DNA of 63,571 nt, taken from IMG/VR virus record IMGVR_UViG_3300025009_000102, positions 1 through 63,571 of that record, one strand, 5' to 3'. Each line of letters starts with the position of its first letter. Positions within the stretch are counted from its first letter, which is position 1. Position numbers and translations under genes: made by a program. A model generated the notes under the pieces. The model made no database searches, was not told where the DNA came from, and saw nothing but the letters and a program-made list of their open reading frames with translations. Below, one piece after another: positions 26,101-32,513 of the stretch. Source of the stretch: a virus.

Positions 26101-27695
26101 TCAGTTAATAGCGAGGCGAGGTTGTCGCCTATATGCCGAACCGGTTCGTTATTCTCTGGGGTAGACTCATCGACTGGCCTAGGGGCATCCTGGGAGAATG
26201 CGAATTCGAGGTCTTCCTGGCGAGTCTTCCTGGCTATTTCCGCCTGGTTGCTCGCCTCGATATCCCTCTCGATATCAGTGAGTCCCGCTTCCTGGAACAC
26301 CTTGGCGGAGTCGTATGCTGTCCCGCCAGGCGGATCTCCCCCAGGGCCTTCTGGGGTGGCATCGGGCTTACGCACTGCTGACTTGAATTTGGCGATAGCG
26401 TCGTCCAGGCTCTCTGATTCGAGTATTCCTGCGGACGGAGGGGCCGATTCCCCCGGCGGAGGGGTAGGAGGTTGAACCACTTGCGCACCAGGCTGTACCT
26501 GGATTGGAGTCTTGAACGCCTGCGCTGCAGCTGGCAGTTCCGTGACCAGACCACCGGCACCACCAAGAGTTTCCATAGCAACTTCACCGAGTTGAAAGTC
26601 ACCCTTGGCAACCTGTCCAGCCGCTTCAGATGCTGGCTCTTCCAACAATTGCGTTCCGGCGCTCGCGGCGACAGCGCCAAGCTTACTCGGTATTGACCGG
26701 GCCTTGAGCATTTGTTTTGCAAGATCCCGCACTGCTTCTTTGGTTGCACCGGCACCAAGCTGTTGAGTCGCTTCTGAGATCGCCTTGTTGTACGGCTTGG
26801 CAAGAAGTCGTCCTGCAGCAAGGTTCATCGCCGTCGAAACTGCTGCTGTGGCAGTGGCTTTACTCCTCGCTTTCGATATGGTTTCTTCAATGAATTCATC
26901 ATCGGCCAGGAGAGAGATGACGTTATCCTCCGTAGGCTCAAGCTGTCGCTTATTCAACTCTGCAGCGATCATCCCTTTGAATTCAGATCCAGCCTCAATA
27001 CCCCACTGTCCGAGGAAGCTACCAACTGCAGCACCAGCCTTCTTACCAGCACCACCGAGTCCAAATGGCGTTCCGGCAACAGCGCCAACTGCGCTACCAG
27101 CGACCGTACCGGCCACACCAGGAATCATGTTTGCGGCCTGCTCTGCAGTAAGGTATGCAACACCCTTCGGGTTACCAAATGTTTGACCGGCAACAAACTT
27201 CACTGTATCCCACAGCGCTTTGCTCTTACCGGTAAGACCTTCGGCTTTCTCCCAGCTCTTGGTCAGCTCGCCCGCCTCAACCTGTGCTTCCTCAAGTTCC
27301 GGCGGGGTGTAGTCCTTCGACTCCTCCCTGATCCCCTTGGCGAGAATGGCGGCAGTGTTTGCGTCGATCTCCCCAGTGGCAACGTCGTCCATAAGCCTTT
27401 CGGCATCGGCGAGGTTGCGGCCACCCTTCTTGACCAGCTCCCACATATTCTCAAGAAAACCACGGCTCTCCCCCTCGATCTGGGTTTCAATCATCTCGCG
27501 GGTGCTTTGGCCGAACATGCTGTCAAAGTTCTGCTGCAGGGAGAGTTTTTCTTCCTCCTCAGCCTGGGAGTAGGAAGGGTCGCGGACTACCTCTCTCCAG
27601 AAATCGTTGGCGTACTCGGCGAGAACCAGGTTGCGCTGTTCCTCGTTTGCGGACTGGAATTCGGGGAGGGCGATTACATCTTGAAGTGGTATCAT
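17142..27695 (-). CDS. giant multidomain polyvalent protein, 3,517 aa
   Basis: Segments in order: acidic helical N-terminus; Gly/Ala-rich stretch (about 180-250); low-complexity proline linker (about 400-430); ParB/Srx-like domain with VIDGNTTLREL (D631-G-N); RelA/SpoT-like domain (about 690-800: DDIVATTVVYPDYKSM, then GGYQDMQLTM and YELQLN with E784); helical AYFERGVRDIATWSVEMV (about 985); a GWHAG domain (about 1700-1830, H1742); an ADP-ribosyltransferase-like domain (about 1850-2000, LAHWS with H1857); a degenerate metallopeptidase helix HAIGTH (2092-2097); an intact HEVQH (2391-2395); and a long helical C-terminus with PEFALPNFTRDLQ (about 3008) and a hydrophobic stretch near 3200. This is the layout of large polyvalent proteins, which are thought to enter the host with phage DNA. 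It is coded among the ejection-protein genes. Confidence 0.85.
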   Translation of the reverse strand: MIPLQDVIALPEFQSANEEQRNLVLAEYANDFWREVVRDPSYSQAEEEEKLSLQQNFDSMFGQSTREMIETQIEGESRGFLENMWELVKKGGRNLADAERLMDDVATGEIDANTAAILAKGIREESKDYTPPELEEAQVEAGELTKSWEKAEGLTGKSKALWDTVKFVAGQTFGNPKGVAYLTAEQAANMIPGVAGTVAGSAVGAVAGTPFGLGGAGKKAGAAVGSFLGQWGIEAGSEFKGMIAAELNKRQLEPTEDNVISLLADDEFIEETISKARSKATATAAVSTAMNLAAGRLLAKPYNKAISEATQQLGAGATKEAVRDLAKQMLKARSIPSKLGAVAASAGTQLLEEPASEAAGQVAKGDFQLGEVAMETLGGAGGLVTELPAAAQAFKTPIQVQPGAQVVQPPTPPPGESAPPSAGILESESLDDAIAKFKSAVRKPDATPEGPGGDPPGGTAYDSAKVFQEAGLTDIERDIEASNQAEIARKTRQEDLEFAFSQDAPRPVDESTPENNEPVRHIGDNLASLLTDSRPWRSAQESASILEQMPENDTEVKLKSREDSSSSDYFEKNPNSQTVEISKLIPINKEISQEKLSSAQTRMDAAKEGAGPKRSPLKVVVRDDGTMKVIDGNTTLRELSSRGAKHAEVEAVSKIRQSKSVSKNMDTLYQNAREAVGGINERVTQLANETNGKVKLRPFADGLKKRETAELKLKNKYGGNVSMVDDIVATTVVYPDYKSMKEAFSKIQKQDDVLSWNNRYDQESIGGYQDMQLTMRAENGHIYELQLNTEPMIEAKKKLHSLYKVIGHLTHDNFDEETKTATLDMLNNLMDRGYAAAASLARGKSDQSVDDFRSGLSDLANDSAKILSLVAGSVTSDRLSPSTKKTLFDFVSRTNVSLPDSKNTSISTSSEKGSLSVSTLINREEKVNNNNEEEFSGNKIFTKAKVDKARARMKGKRGQLNSGVDPEALSDLIVVGGAYFERGVRDIATWSVEMVKEFGEKVRPLLKEGYDILTKHPLFADDTLDNYKDWEPETTAGGQYKGAPSWVKTPEDLVKMRDTVASLVDEGKVGRYWYEKSADAIMELMQGDVAKAEKFIQLIAIYSPQARVDTNTTFAISAWIQYTSGTPREDFKVKTAEQDKKAIGALYDNKPFPYEGRKTNSFYLNLLHEIIVSKPGSVAKMTLDRNILREMGRKATIDLWMLRAFGYDLNVASNDKGTGKYSFSEKEIVRLADRMNEKDGTDWTPFQVQAAIWSAMKARYEDPQVKADTWAESIGAGLASVDDKGRFVLPTEKEGLAKHRDIWRKNALNLSSEKATENANKSAADFSHFIQKNIQVITWEAVPSTKLSHEILGASPMVKRMFTDEARRIIVQDDADTLAHKVGVHIAYVTPGEGAYAGGVNPNNISHLIPARVNREIPVSNVSMYARAVQYIFKQDAVPWFRANQFAMSSKAAVEEQMFRVVNESSGKVIKNGKFENLNDAMEHSAKNPGTVVRGGPNARGVVVAFDKPITPADNEKILQRLSMFVGDGAGYTRTGENEITIINFRNDETRIPYIEDSIFLGNVQSFIDNNLDSLAIKDANSIWAQGEYGYDHNWNEDPEGQAVINHRSLAGQPDLQSWIRDRRADFEKVLERYSGKQLTQREREAEAIAKFTGEDIGSRVPLDSDNAIGFGGGVVTSEESFSPAPTPKKSITAYKLFRTSSKSPGQIFPLFIGKNTPTPIGRWIQAEFIPTKGYATRPGWHAGVLPTAPHLMKKDGTMQADRVWAEVEISADRNYQGEADASSTRDIRERIPSGGFYRFKTNKMQGGAWIIGGAMKVNRLLSADEVSDIVSRGEPKFQMAQLTLPVDQNGNVTLAHWSKISGLKTIDPAKYSTGIAGAEARRKAGDPENWVDRSYYGVVGGGYVKEVGLGQYRYDVTVKAENLYDFQADPDGLMAQAAQERAGNPFADKMNIYERLIRDSGYTGYWSTRNNQVIAAVFAPLKAGVATEQAQPGIKLQQTKRGGVSQTPTEAFGRLLGSLNGDQAGVAKRLVSSGKVVLMSNDEAMKELEGMGYSLAEMGEGNRPIGIEVPGKTILVPENIPDGELWGSLRHAIGTHIGRMMQGNAEFQMIKKTIMRRADEQSRTGEAIRRAMAQVPEDTTPENYSEEVLAYMVSTSEDIGLVRRIIAMIKNFITRFGVSYKIFNEQDFKALADLAIRREARGNTETFFSEDDLVKFQMAGSQSALASTTKEDIDAGIAYLTEKYPGKYEFVGRTGQFIVAVKNGFVPKNERISTLVEAKAMKEDGIDRSEIWRKTGWWEMIPGEWQYEIDDSEGKVDVNQYGKLEPGEAISISKLYKHPTIYSLYPQLKTVKVTPIKAKPGQLGAWDFEKRILLLNQSLSPDEIQSTVIHEVQHIIQDIENFARGGSFETQYGKIQIKAEMLIRRIVLINGALTEIANKSKFGQLSQEERATYSSLRQIRDRLAVEHIQLTDDPVGAGFRDYRLLTGEVSARLVQARQKLSQAERRSIPPWQHMEAMLRGEGLLKFGEDPQDVLLTKYDPSIPGSIIHAPSQPQSISFLDRIKGQFDFQGWFDEFATWLYNQDKAIERVQQGIGPQPTSRDYSTIRGLVGKRLAAEVKRFDIDVYQPLIQFIVDSKLKLEDVQEFLHAEHAPERNLQMRRANARGYIDALMAQMTDKEREQWQGELGDIQDDFVMNSRALDEKRDNLVSMLERMGGVIAGQRAQIDQIAADLQARQWTPAEIAKGTDVYWQKRLDNMYYRLGKRESIVNEWDSRKGKLSGMTDAEAKKVVKQWAGHTAMNEAARKIRAINEEALRIAYSSGDLTDEEYTNISSRYKYHVPLFREEVDEGKAPTGRSGRGPLGKPPQAQVAAGSTKAVVNILAHIVDRYQASLSRRLKLEAERALYDMVTANPNEELWSIAQMAKAPYHDHEGNIRFYPDQQIDLRYQTYVKVDGVKHIIEVAKDNPQAVRFMEALNRQTTDPGPVLKASRVITRILARLNTSLTPEFALPNFTRDLQTAFVNMSGTEASGLQMKVFGNIRHAIAGIYREERGKPSGQWGAIYKDAAAHGVVMGWAQSYEDVKQLAEQIEYDIATKEGGHKVRENFKRLGNFIESVNLSVENGVRVATYKALVDRGTDKLQAGRIASNLTIDFTKHGTAGPTINAAWMFANAGIQGNIRMMQAVSSSAKVQKIVTGIVGLGIAVNLLGAAAGGDDEDGESRYDKLKRTNPGLFERNMIFFVPGGDGLHVRFPMAYGYNIFFKFGDEIATILRGGNPVEAGLRWGTTVMNNLNPLAAGTLLQTVMPTVLDPMAQIIENKAWHGGNLMPPLNPWMNQPDSERYYKDVNPVSREVTKWLNEMTGGSKFREGMISVSPESIEMVLETIAGGAGRVVKDTLNLPFAIAEGDVSIKNVPIIRRFAGVMPESIDRRVYSENRDEMKTFVLELKNATREERPSLVREPVYKLVGKFQDTEKRLDELHKMKKQIEANGKDAGKIDERINAIQVEFNKRYNQITGRD

Positions 27696-28771
27696 TTGAC
27701 CAGTTGACCTTTCTGTGCTATAAGTTGGTTGACATACTGGATAATCTTCTGACCTTCCGGGGTTTGAGCTTCATCGGAGTTCATGAACCCTTGCCTGAAT
27801 GCTTGAAGCTGCGGCATAGTCATTTTGTCGAGTTCCGCCATTTGCTCCGGAGGTAATCCGCCTGGACCAGATTGTTGGCCACCGACCAGGCCAGCCTGTG
27901 GGGCCACGCTTGTGGGGGCTATACCGCCCTGCTGTTGCGCCGGTTGAGCTGCGCCACCAAGTAGGCCAGCCGCCGGTTGCGGTTCTCCCTGCGCCGGTTG
28001 ATCGGTAGGGGCTATCCCTATAGATCCGTCTTGGCCAGCGACCTTGAGCATTGATGCGTATTTCGAAAGGCCTGGCTTTTGTTCGCCGACCATATCGCCT
28101 TCGCCTTCAACGAATTCGTATTCCTCTGGAGTGTCCCTCCCAAGGAACCCCTTCTTCGCTGGTGTCTTGAGTTTCTTGGAGAGCTTCGGGTAGCCGAGTT
28201 GATCTCTCAATCTATTAACCTGATTGATATTCGTTTCGTCTATCCCAGCGTCTTCAAGTTTCGCCAGCTGGTCCTCAAGCTTTGCCTGCTGGTATTCGGA
28301 GAGCGACGACGCCTTACTGGTAACACCGCGCACTGCAGCCTTCTGCGCCTTTTTCTCTGCAGGGGTGAGATCAGGATCTTTCTCGATATCCTCAATAAGC
28401 TTTTGCTTATCGGTCGGGAGTTTATTCTTTGCGGTTTCCAACTGGAGGAGGCCCTGCCGGTCATACGCTGACTTGCGCTTATCTGCAGCTTCCTTACGCT
28501 TTTCTTCTTTCTGCTTGTACTCGTCGTCAACCGCCCGCTTCGATGCATCCCGCACGGCATCACGCCCTTCCTTCTCGACAGCGAATTCCTGTTCCTTATT
28601 CATCCGCCACTCTGCGAGCGCTTTCTCCCTGGCGAAACGAGCATCTTCCCGCCTCTGCTCCTGGGCGGCAAGCACCTTCTTGTCCTCAAGATCCTGCTGA
28701 CGCTTGATGTAGGTGTTTCCGATATTTGCCGCTTCGCCCAAAAGACCGGCCCATGCAAGCTTACTGGCCAT
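27692..28771 (-). CDS. charged coiled-coil virion/ejection protein candidate, 359 aa
   Basis: I chose the ATG at 28771 (GGGGGG upstream). The longer frame to 28852 adds a basic, unlikely N-terminus that overlaps the upstream gene. Residues 20-130 are an extremely charged coiled coil (EEKRKEAADKRK-type). The C-terminal third is Gly/Pro/Gln-rich (AQPAQQQGG), then a short helical end. This composition and the position directly before the giant gene (4-base overlap) fit an internal head or ejection protein, but no family is recognised. Confidence 0.65.
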   Translation of the reverse strand: MASKLAWAGLLGEAANIGNTYIKRQQDLEDKKVLAAQEQRREDARFAREKALAEWRMNKEQEFAVEKEGRDAVRDASKRAVDDEYKQKEEKRKEAADKRKSAYDRQGLLQLETAKNKLPTDKQKLIEDIEKDPDLTPAEKKAQKAAVRGVTSKASSLSEYQQAKLEDQLAKLEDAGIDETNINQVNRLRDQLGYPKLSKKLKTPAKKGFLGRDTPEEYEFVEGEGDMVGEQKPGLSKYASMLKVAGQDGSIGIAPTDQPAQGEPQPAAGLLGGAAQPAQQQGGIAPTSVAPQAGLVGGQQSGPGGLPPEQMAELDKMTMPQLQAFRQGFMNSDEAQTPEGQKIIQYVNQLIAQKGQLVK

Positions 28772-28772
28772 A

Positions 28773-29423
28773 TTATCTGCCCCCCTGCGCCACCAAACCT
28801 GGAGGCGGTGCCTGACCACCAGAAGGTGGTGCTGGTTGCGGTGCCTGACCACCGGTTACGAGTCCACCTTGCGGAGCCTCACTGAGCGACCTTCCACCGA
28901 TTGCACCGGATGGCGGCGGGGTCTTCGACACTCCACTGCTGTTAACCATACTGAGTCCGTATTGACGCTGTTCCGGGGTAAGTAGTGGTTCAATCTCTTT
29001 CTGCAATGCTACCGGATCGATAGTGCCGTTCTTCAGCCCTTCCTCGAAATATAGCTGGATGGTGTATTGTAGGGCGTCCATCCTTTCGGCATTGCTCATC
29101 TCGAATAGGCCAGCCGTTTCCCCAAGGTTGATCAGCTCACTGACAACGTGAGTCCCACCGAGGAATATCGTCTGGTCGGTCATCTGTTCACCGGTCTTGG
29201 CCAGGCCGTCGGCGAGTAGCCTATGGACATGGTTTGCGGTCAATGCCACACTTTCTATCGGGTGAGATCCGGATTGCAGTTCCTGGAGGATCGACTCCTG
29301 GGTCTTCTCGCCATAGATGATCAGGGTCGCATTGTCGGTATATGCATCGAGCTGCGCCAGCTGCTCCGGGGAAAGTTGACCCTCTGGTACATTCATAACA
29401 GGTTTGTCTTTTTCTTTTTTCAT
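28773..29423 (-). CDS. hypothetical virion-region protein, 216 aa
   Basis: The N-terminal 150 residues are helical (LSPEQLAQLDAYTDNA). The rest is Gly/Pro/Gln-rich low complexity ending in APPPGLVAQGGR. No family is assigned. It lies between two ejection-type genes with 1-2 base spacing and shares their low-complexity tails, so an internal virion role is likely. Confidence 0.6.
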   Translation of the reverse strand: MKKEKDKPVMNVPEGQLSPEQLAQLDAYTDNATLIIYGEKTQESILQELQSGSHPIESVALTANHVHRLLADGLAKTGEQMTDQTIFLGGTHVVSELINLGETAGLFEMSNAERMDALQYTIQLYFEEGLKNGTIDPVALQKEIEPLLTPEQRQYGLSMVNSSGVSKTPPPSGAIGGRSLSEAPQGGLVTGGQAPQPAPPSGGQAPPPGLVAQGGR

Positions 29424-29424
29424 A

Positions 29425-30336
29425 TTATACCTTTAACTTATTGATGATACCTGGGGTCTTGGTTGTCAATGCGCTCTGTCCATTTCCGGCCTGGGCCTGG
29501 AGAACACCAGACTTGATAACTTCACGTATCCCGGATGCATTGCTCTCAGCCCCGGCACGTTGCGCATTCCTAACGCTAGTCAGTTCGTTTGCCCAATCTC
29601 TCCCGAGCTGATAATATCTCTGTAATCCCTGCATAAATTCGTTCGCAAAGCCTTTTAGGGCGATATTGCGCTGGTTTGCAATCTCAGCCGCCAGTGTTTT
29701 TCGCTGGATCTCTGCGACCCTTGCTGCTGCGGCTCTCGCCTGGGATATGGAGCGGTCACGGCTCGCGGCGATGGCCTGGCCCTGCGCCTGGGCGTCACGA
29801 AGGGCGTCATGTAACTCCTGGCCGACTATTGCCCCGCCCTTCGCCCGAACGTCCACATTGAATCCTTCCGGGGTTTGCGCGGTGTATATTCCTTTTTCTT
29901 TCGCCAATGCATCAGCTACCGACTGCGGAACATTGTAGGAGGCCTCAACATTGTTTCCGCTGGTCACCCTGACCGTGGTCATCTGCATACCTGGAGCTGA
30001 AACCTTACCTGGCTTGATAGAGGCAAGAGCCTGCGCTGATCTTGCATCGGCCTCGGCCAGGGAAGAAAAGAAACCTTGACGATATTTCTGGAGAGCTGAA
30101 CTAGCCGATTTATCGTTCGCCTTGTAGGCCTTCTGGGTTGCCTCAACCCTAGCGAAATCTTCCGGCAGAAGGGATAGCCCGTATTCCTTGTAGTAGGTCG
30201 GAACACGCTTCGAGGCATCGACTGACAGCCTGTCATAGTCACCCTGGGCGGTGTCCATCTTGAGCGGGTCAGCCAACACAGAGTCAGTCTCTACCGAGAC
30301 TAAACCAGCCGGGGTGTCTCCGTACTTGTCAGCCAT
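29425..30336 (-). CDS. helical ejection-type protein, 303 aa
   Basis: An alanine-rich helical protein (IAASRDRSISQARAAAARVA) with a folded-looking middle (residues about 115-170) and no signal peptide. Size, composition and place match internal virion proteins that form the DNA ejection conduit of podoviruses. Only the general type is supported. Confidence 0.6.
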   Translation of the reverse strand: MADKYGDTPAGLVSVETDSVLADPLKMDTAQGDYDRLSVDASKRVPTYYKEYGLSLLPEDFARVEATQKAYKANDKSASSALQKYRQGFFSSLAEADARSAQALASIKPGKVSAPGMQMTTVRVTSGNNVEASYNVPQSVADALAKEKGIYTAQTPEGFNVDVRAKGGAIVGQELHDALRDAQAQGQAIAASRDRSISQARAAAARVAEIQRKTLAAEIANQRNIALKGFANEFMQGLQRYYQLGRDWANELTSVRNAQRAGAESNASGIREVIKSGVLQAQAGNGQSALTTKTPGIINKLKV

Positions 30337-31263
30337 TTACGCAACTCCAACAAGACCAGGATTTACTGTCGGGGTAGGTGGGGCCTGCTGCACGGGTGCG
30401 GGGGTTGGGGCCTGCGCCACCTGCTGCTGCGGTTGCTGCTGCTGTTGCTGCTGCGGTGCGTCTACCATCCAGGATGGCTTGGTGAGTAGCGCCCTTCTCC
30501 TATTAGCCTCCACGGGGGAGATCGTCGATGTGCTACCTGCGACATAACTTGCAGCCTCGGTTACCCCTACCATCTGGTCCTGCTTGGCTTTTTCCCTCTC
30601 TTCCCTATCCGCCCGGTCGCGATACACACTCTCTCCAAACTCTTTGGCAAATTTAGATTTTGAGAAATCAAGTTCGGCGTCAGCAACCTCTCTGTCCGAC
30701 CTCATCTTGTCCCTGGCGACCTGGGCCTGCAGCTCTGCTGCGGCAAGTTGCGCCTCGACCGATTGACCGGCAAGCTTCTCTCGACTCTCCAGCTCTGCGT
30801 AGAATTGTTCCCTCTGTTGTGCGAGGGTTTTGTCCATATTACTTGAATCGGCGTCACCCTTCATAAAGGCACTACCGAGGCTTGCTGCAGCTGTGACATA
30901 TTGCGCCGTACTGGATGCAGTGAATAGGCCTCCAGCGCCAGCGCCCTCTGCAGCGCCAAAAGAAGACCCCATGGTGGTTGTTCCACCACCAACAGTATTG
31001 CCGACAGTCATGGTTCCACCAGCTCCAGCGCTACCGCCGAACATCGCACCGCCAATGCCAACAACAGCTACCGCTCCGACCGCCCCGTAGAGCGCCCCCT
31101 TGAGGATATTCCCCCCGGTAAAAGCGCTATACAATGCGCCGACTGCAGCGCCGACAACTGCAGTGGCAACCACACCAGTAATTACTGCTGCCACTGAGGT
31201 AGCCACCAGGGTTGTCCCTACGGCTCCAGCCACTGCCACACCTATTGCTCCAAACCAAGGCAT
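30337..31263 (-). CDS. internal virion protein with membrane-active N-terminus and poly-Q tail
   Basis: This 308-aa protein has about 80 N-terminal residues made of Gly/Ala/Val hydrophobic segments (VAGAVGTTLVATSVAAVITG), able to insert into membranes. A glycine-rich linker, a charged coiled coil (about 155-235) and a tail containing QQQQQQQ follow. Such amphipathic proteins are typical of the ejection set that builds a trans-envelope channel in podoviruses. Family not identified. Confidence 0.6.
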   Translation of the reverse strand: MPWFGAIGVAVAGAVGTTLVATSVAAVITGVVATAVVGAAVGALYSAFTGGNILKGALYGAVGAVAVVGIGGAMFGGSAGAGGTMTVGNTVGGGTTTMGSSFGAAEGAGAGGLFTASSTAQYVTAAASLGSAFMKGDADSSNMDKTLAQQREQFYAELESREKLAGQSVEAQLAAAELQAQVARDKMRSDREVADAELDFSKSKFAKEFGESVYRDRADREEREKAKQDQMVGVTEAASYVAGSTSTISPVEANRRRALLTKPSWMVDAPQQQQQQQPQQQVAQAPTPAPVQQAPPTPTVNPGLVGVA

Positions 31264-31272
31264 ATATCCCCC

Positions 31273-31788
31273 TTAAACTTCACCGTATATGTCACGGTAT
31301 TTATTGTTATAATCGTCAACCGTGCATTGGAATATGATCTCGTCAACCATCTCGCCGTTGAAACACATTGTCTTGTCAGTCCGACCGATCTTTTTCATGC
31401 CGACATATGTAGCGAGCATTGCCGCTTCCCGGTTATTTGCACGGATAAAACCGATAAGCGAGCGGCACGGTGAATTCTCAAACACGTACTTTGCCGACTG
31501 GACCAGGTGCTTGATCGCATCCTTACCACGATGGTCAGGGTTGACACAAAAATGTACATCAAAACATGTCGTGGAATGACCCGGAACGAACACAAAAGCC
31601 TCGTACCTTGGGTCGATTCCCATGATGAATACCTGCTCACATCTCAGCTGGTTTTCGATAAAATACCCAAGCTTACGGATATCTGAGAAGTCGTCTCCGC
31701 ACGCCTTGAATATCTCCGGGTTACGAAAAAGCCTGGTGAGAGGGCCAGCATCCAAGAGCGAATAACGCCTAACGTGTCTATGTATCAT
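31273..31788 (-). CDS. GNAT-like acetyltransferase of the virion operon
   Basis: This 171-aa protein has a GNAT-type core: HFCVNPDHRGKDAIKHLVQ (motif A, with the acyl-CoA loop RGKDA), then CRSLIGFIRANNREAAMLA and YVGMKKIGRTD (motif B). Podoviruses often carry an acyltransferase-like gene among their internal virion genes; the substrate is unknown. It overlaps the upstream 1,017-codon frame by 4 bases. Confidence 0.75.
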   Translation of the reverse strand: MIHRHVRRYSLLDAGPLTRLFRNPEIFKACGDDFSDIRKLGYFIENQLRCEQVFIMGIDPRYEAFVFVPGHSTTCFDVHFCVNPDHRGKDAIKHLVQSAKYVFENSPCRSLIGFIRANNREAAMLATYVGMKKIGRTDKTMCFNGEMVDEIIFQCTVDDYNNKYRDIYGEV

Positions 31789-32513
31789 GTCCAGCTCAGT
31801 GTGATGCCAGCGACTGCGGCGACGGTGTTGAGTTGTGATTTATACCTGGTCATCAGGGCGGAGATCGCATCGGCCTTATTTAAGACATTGGTATCACGGA
31901 GAAGCCTCTCGATACTGCCGGTAAGCTCCTGCCCCATAACTCCTGCGGACTGCATAAGGGCCTGGGTTTCAGCGCTGTCAAGATTTGCGCCCTGCAAGTA
32001 GTCCTTCCACTCGTTTTCGAGTTGGATCTGCTGCATCTTGGCGCTGTCGGAGATCTTCTGTAGCGCCTGCTGACCCTGTTGTGACTGGTATTCGAGAGAT
32101 CCGGTAATGAGAGCGTTGTTCTCGAATTTCCTTCTTTCGATTTCGGCCAGTTGGTTATTGGTTGATTGATCCAAGGAGGTCTTCTGCTTCTGCTGCGCCA
32201 GGTTGCCGTAAAGCTGGGCATCGGGGGTGGCAATATTCCTGGCCTCTTGAATGGTTGCCGCTGTTCCCGCCTGCAATGCTCCTGAAGAATTGAGCATGCC
32301 CTTTGCCTGGTGTCCCATCTCGGCTGTGGCCCTGGCTGCTTGAAGGAGCGGGTTATCCTCTTTTATGAGATTGGTAACCCTGCCTTCTATAGTAGCAAGT
32401 CCAGGTTTGATAAACGTTTCGTCAGCTGCGACGTTGGTTCCCTGCGCCTGGGTCAACTGCCCCTTTGGAAGGGTGTAGCCTGGAACTTGATTAAAATAAT
32501 TTGTGTCTGCCAT
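31785..32513 (-). CDS. embedded 242-aa protein with its own start inside the 1,017-codon ORF
   Basis: An in-frame ATG at 32513 is preceded by AAGGGGAG with a 5-base gap, and 44 bases upstream of that start is a TTGACT-17-TATAAT promoter. The product begins MADTNYFNQVPGYTLP. It is helical and Gln-rich (SLEYQSQQGQQALQKISDSA), like ejection proteins. It would be made independently of the longer fusion. The in-frame codons between the promoter and the ATG encode an atypical sequence, as expected for a former intergenic region without a stop. Confidence 0.65.
   Translation of the reverse strand: MADTNYFNQVPGYTLPKGQLTQAQGTNVAADETFIKPGLATIEGRVTNLIKEDNPLLQAARATAEMGHQAKGMLNSSGALQAGTAATIQEARNIATPDAQLYGNLAQQKQKTSLDQSTNNQLAEIERRKFENNALITGSLEYQSQQGQQALQKISDSAKMQQIQLENEWKDYLQGANLDSAETQALMQSAGVMGQELTGSIERLLRDTNVLNKADAISALMTRYKSQLNTVAAVAGITLSWT

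Noticed and set aside
26122-28700. Several long plus-strand ORFs opposite the giant and coiled-coil genes
   Set aside because: They mirror high-GC, low-complexity coding sequence on the minus strand and show no protein-like pattern.
27692-28852. Start of the coiled-coil protein gene at 28852
   Set aside because: The first 27 residues are an unlikely basic sequence overlapping the upstream gene; the ATG at 28771 follows a G-rich ribosome-binding site immediately after the previous stop.
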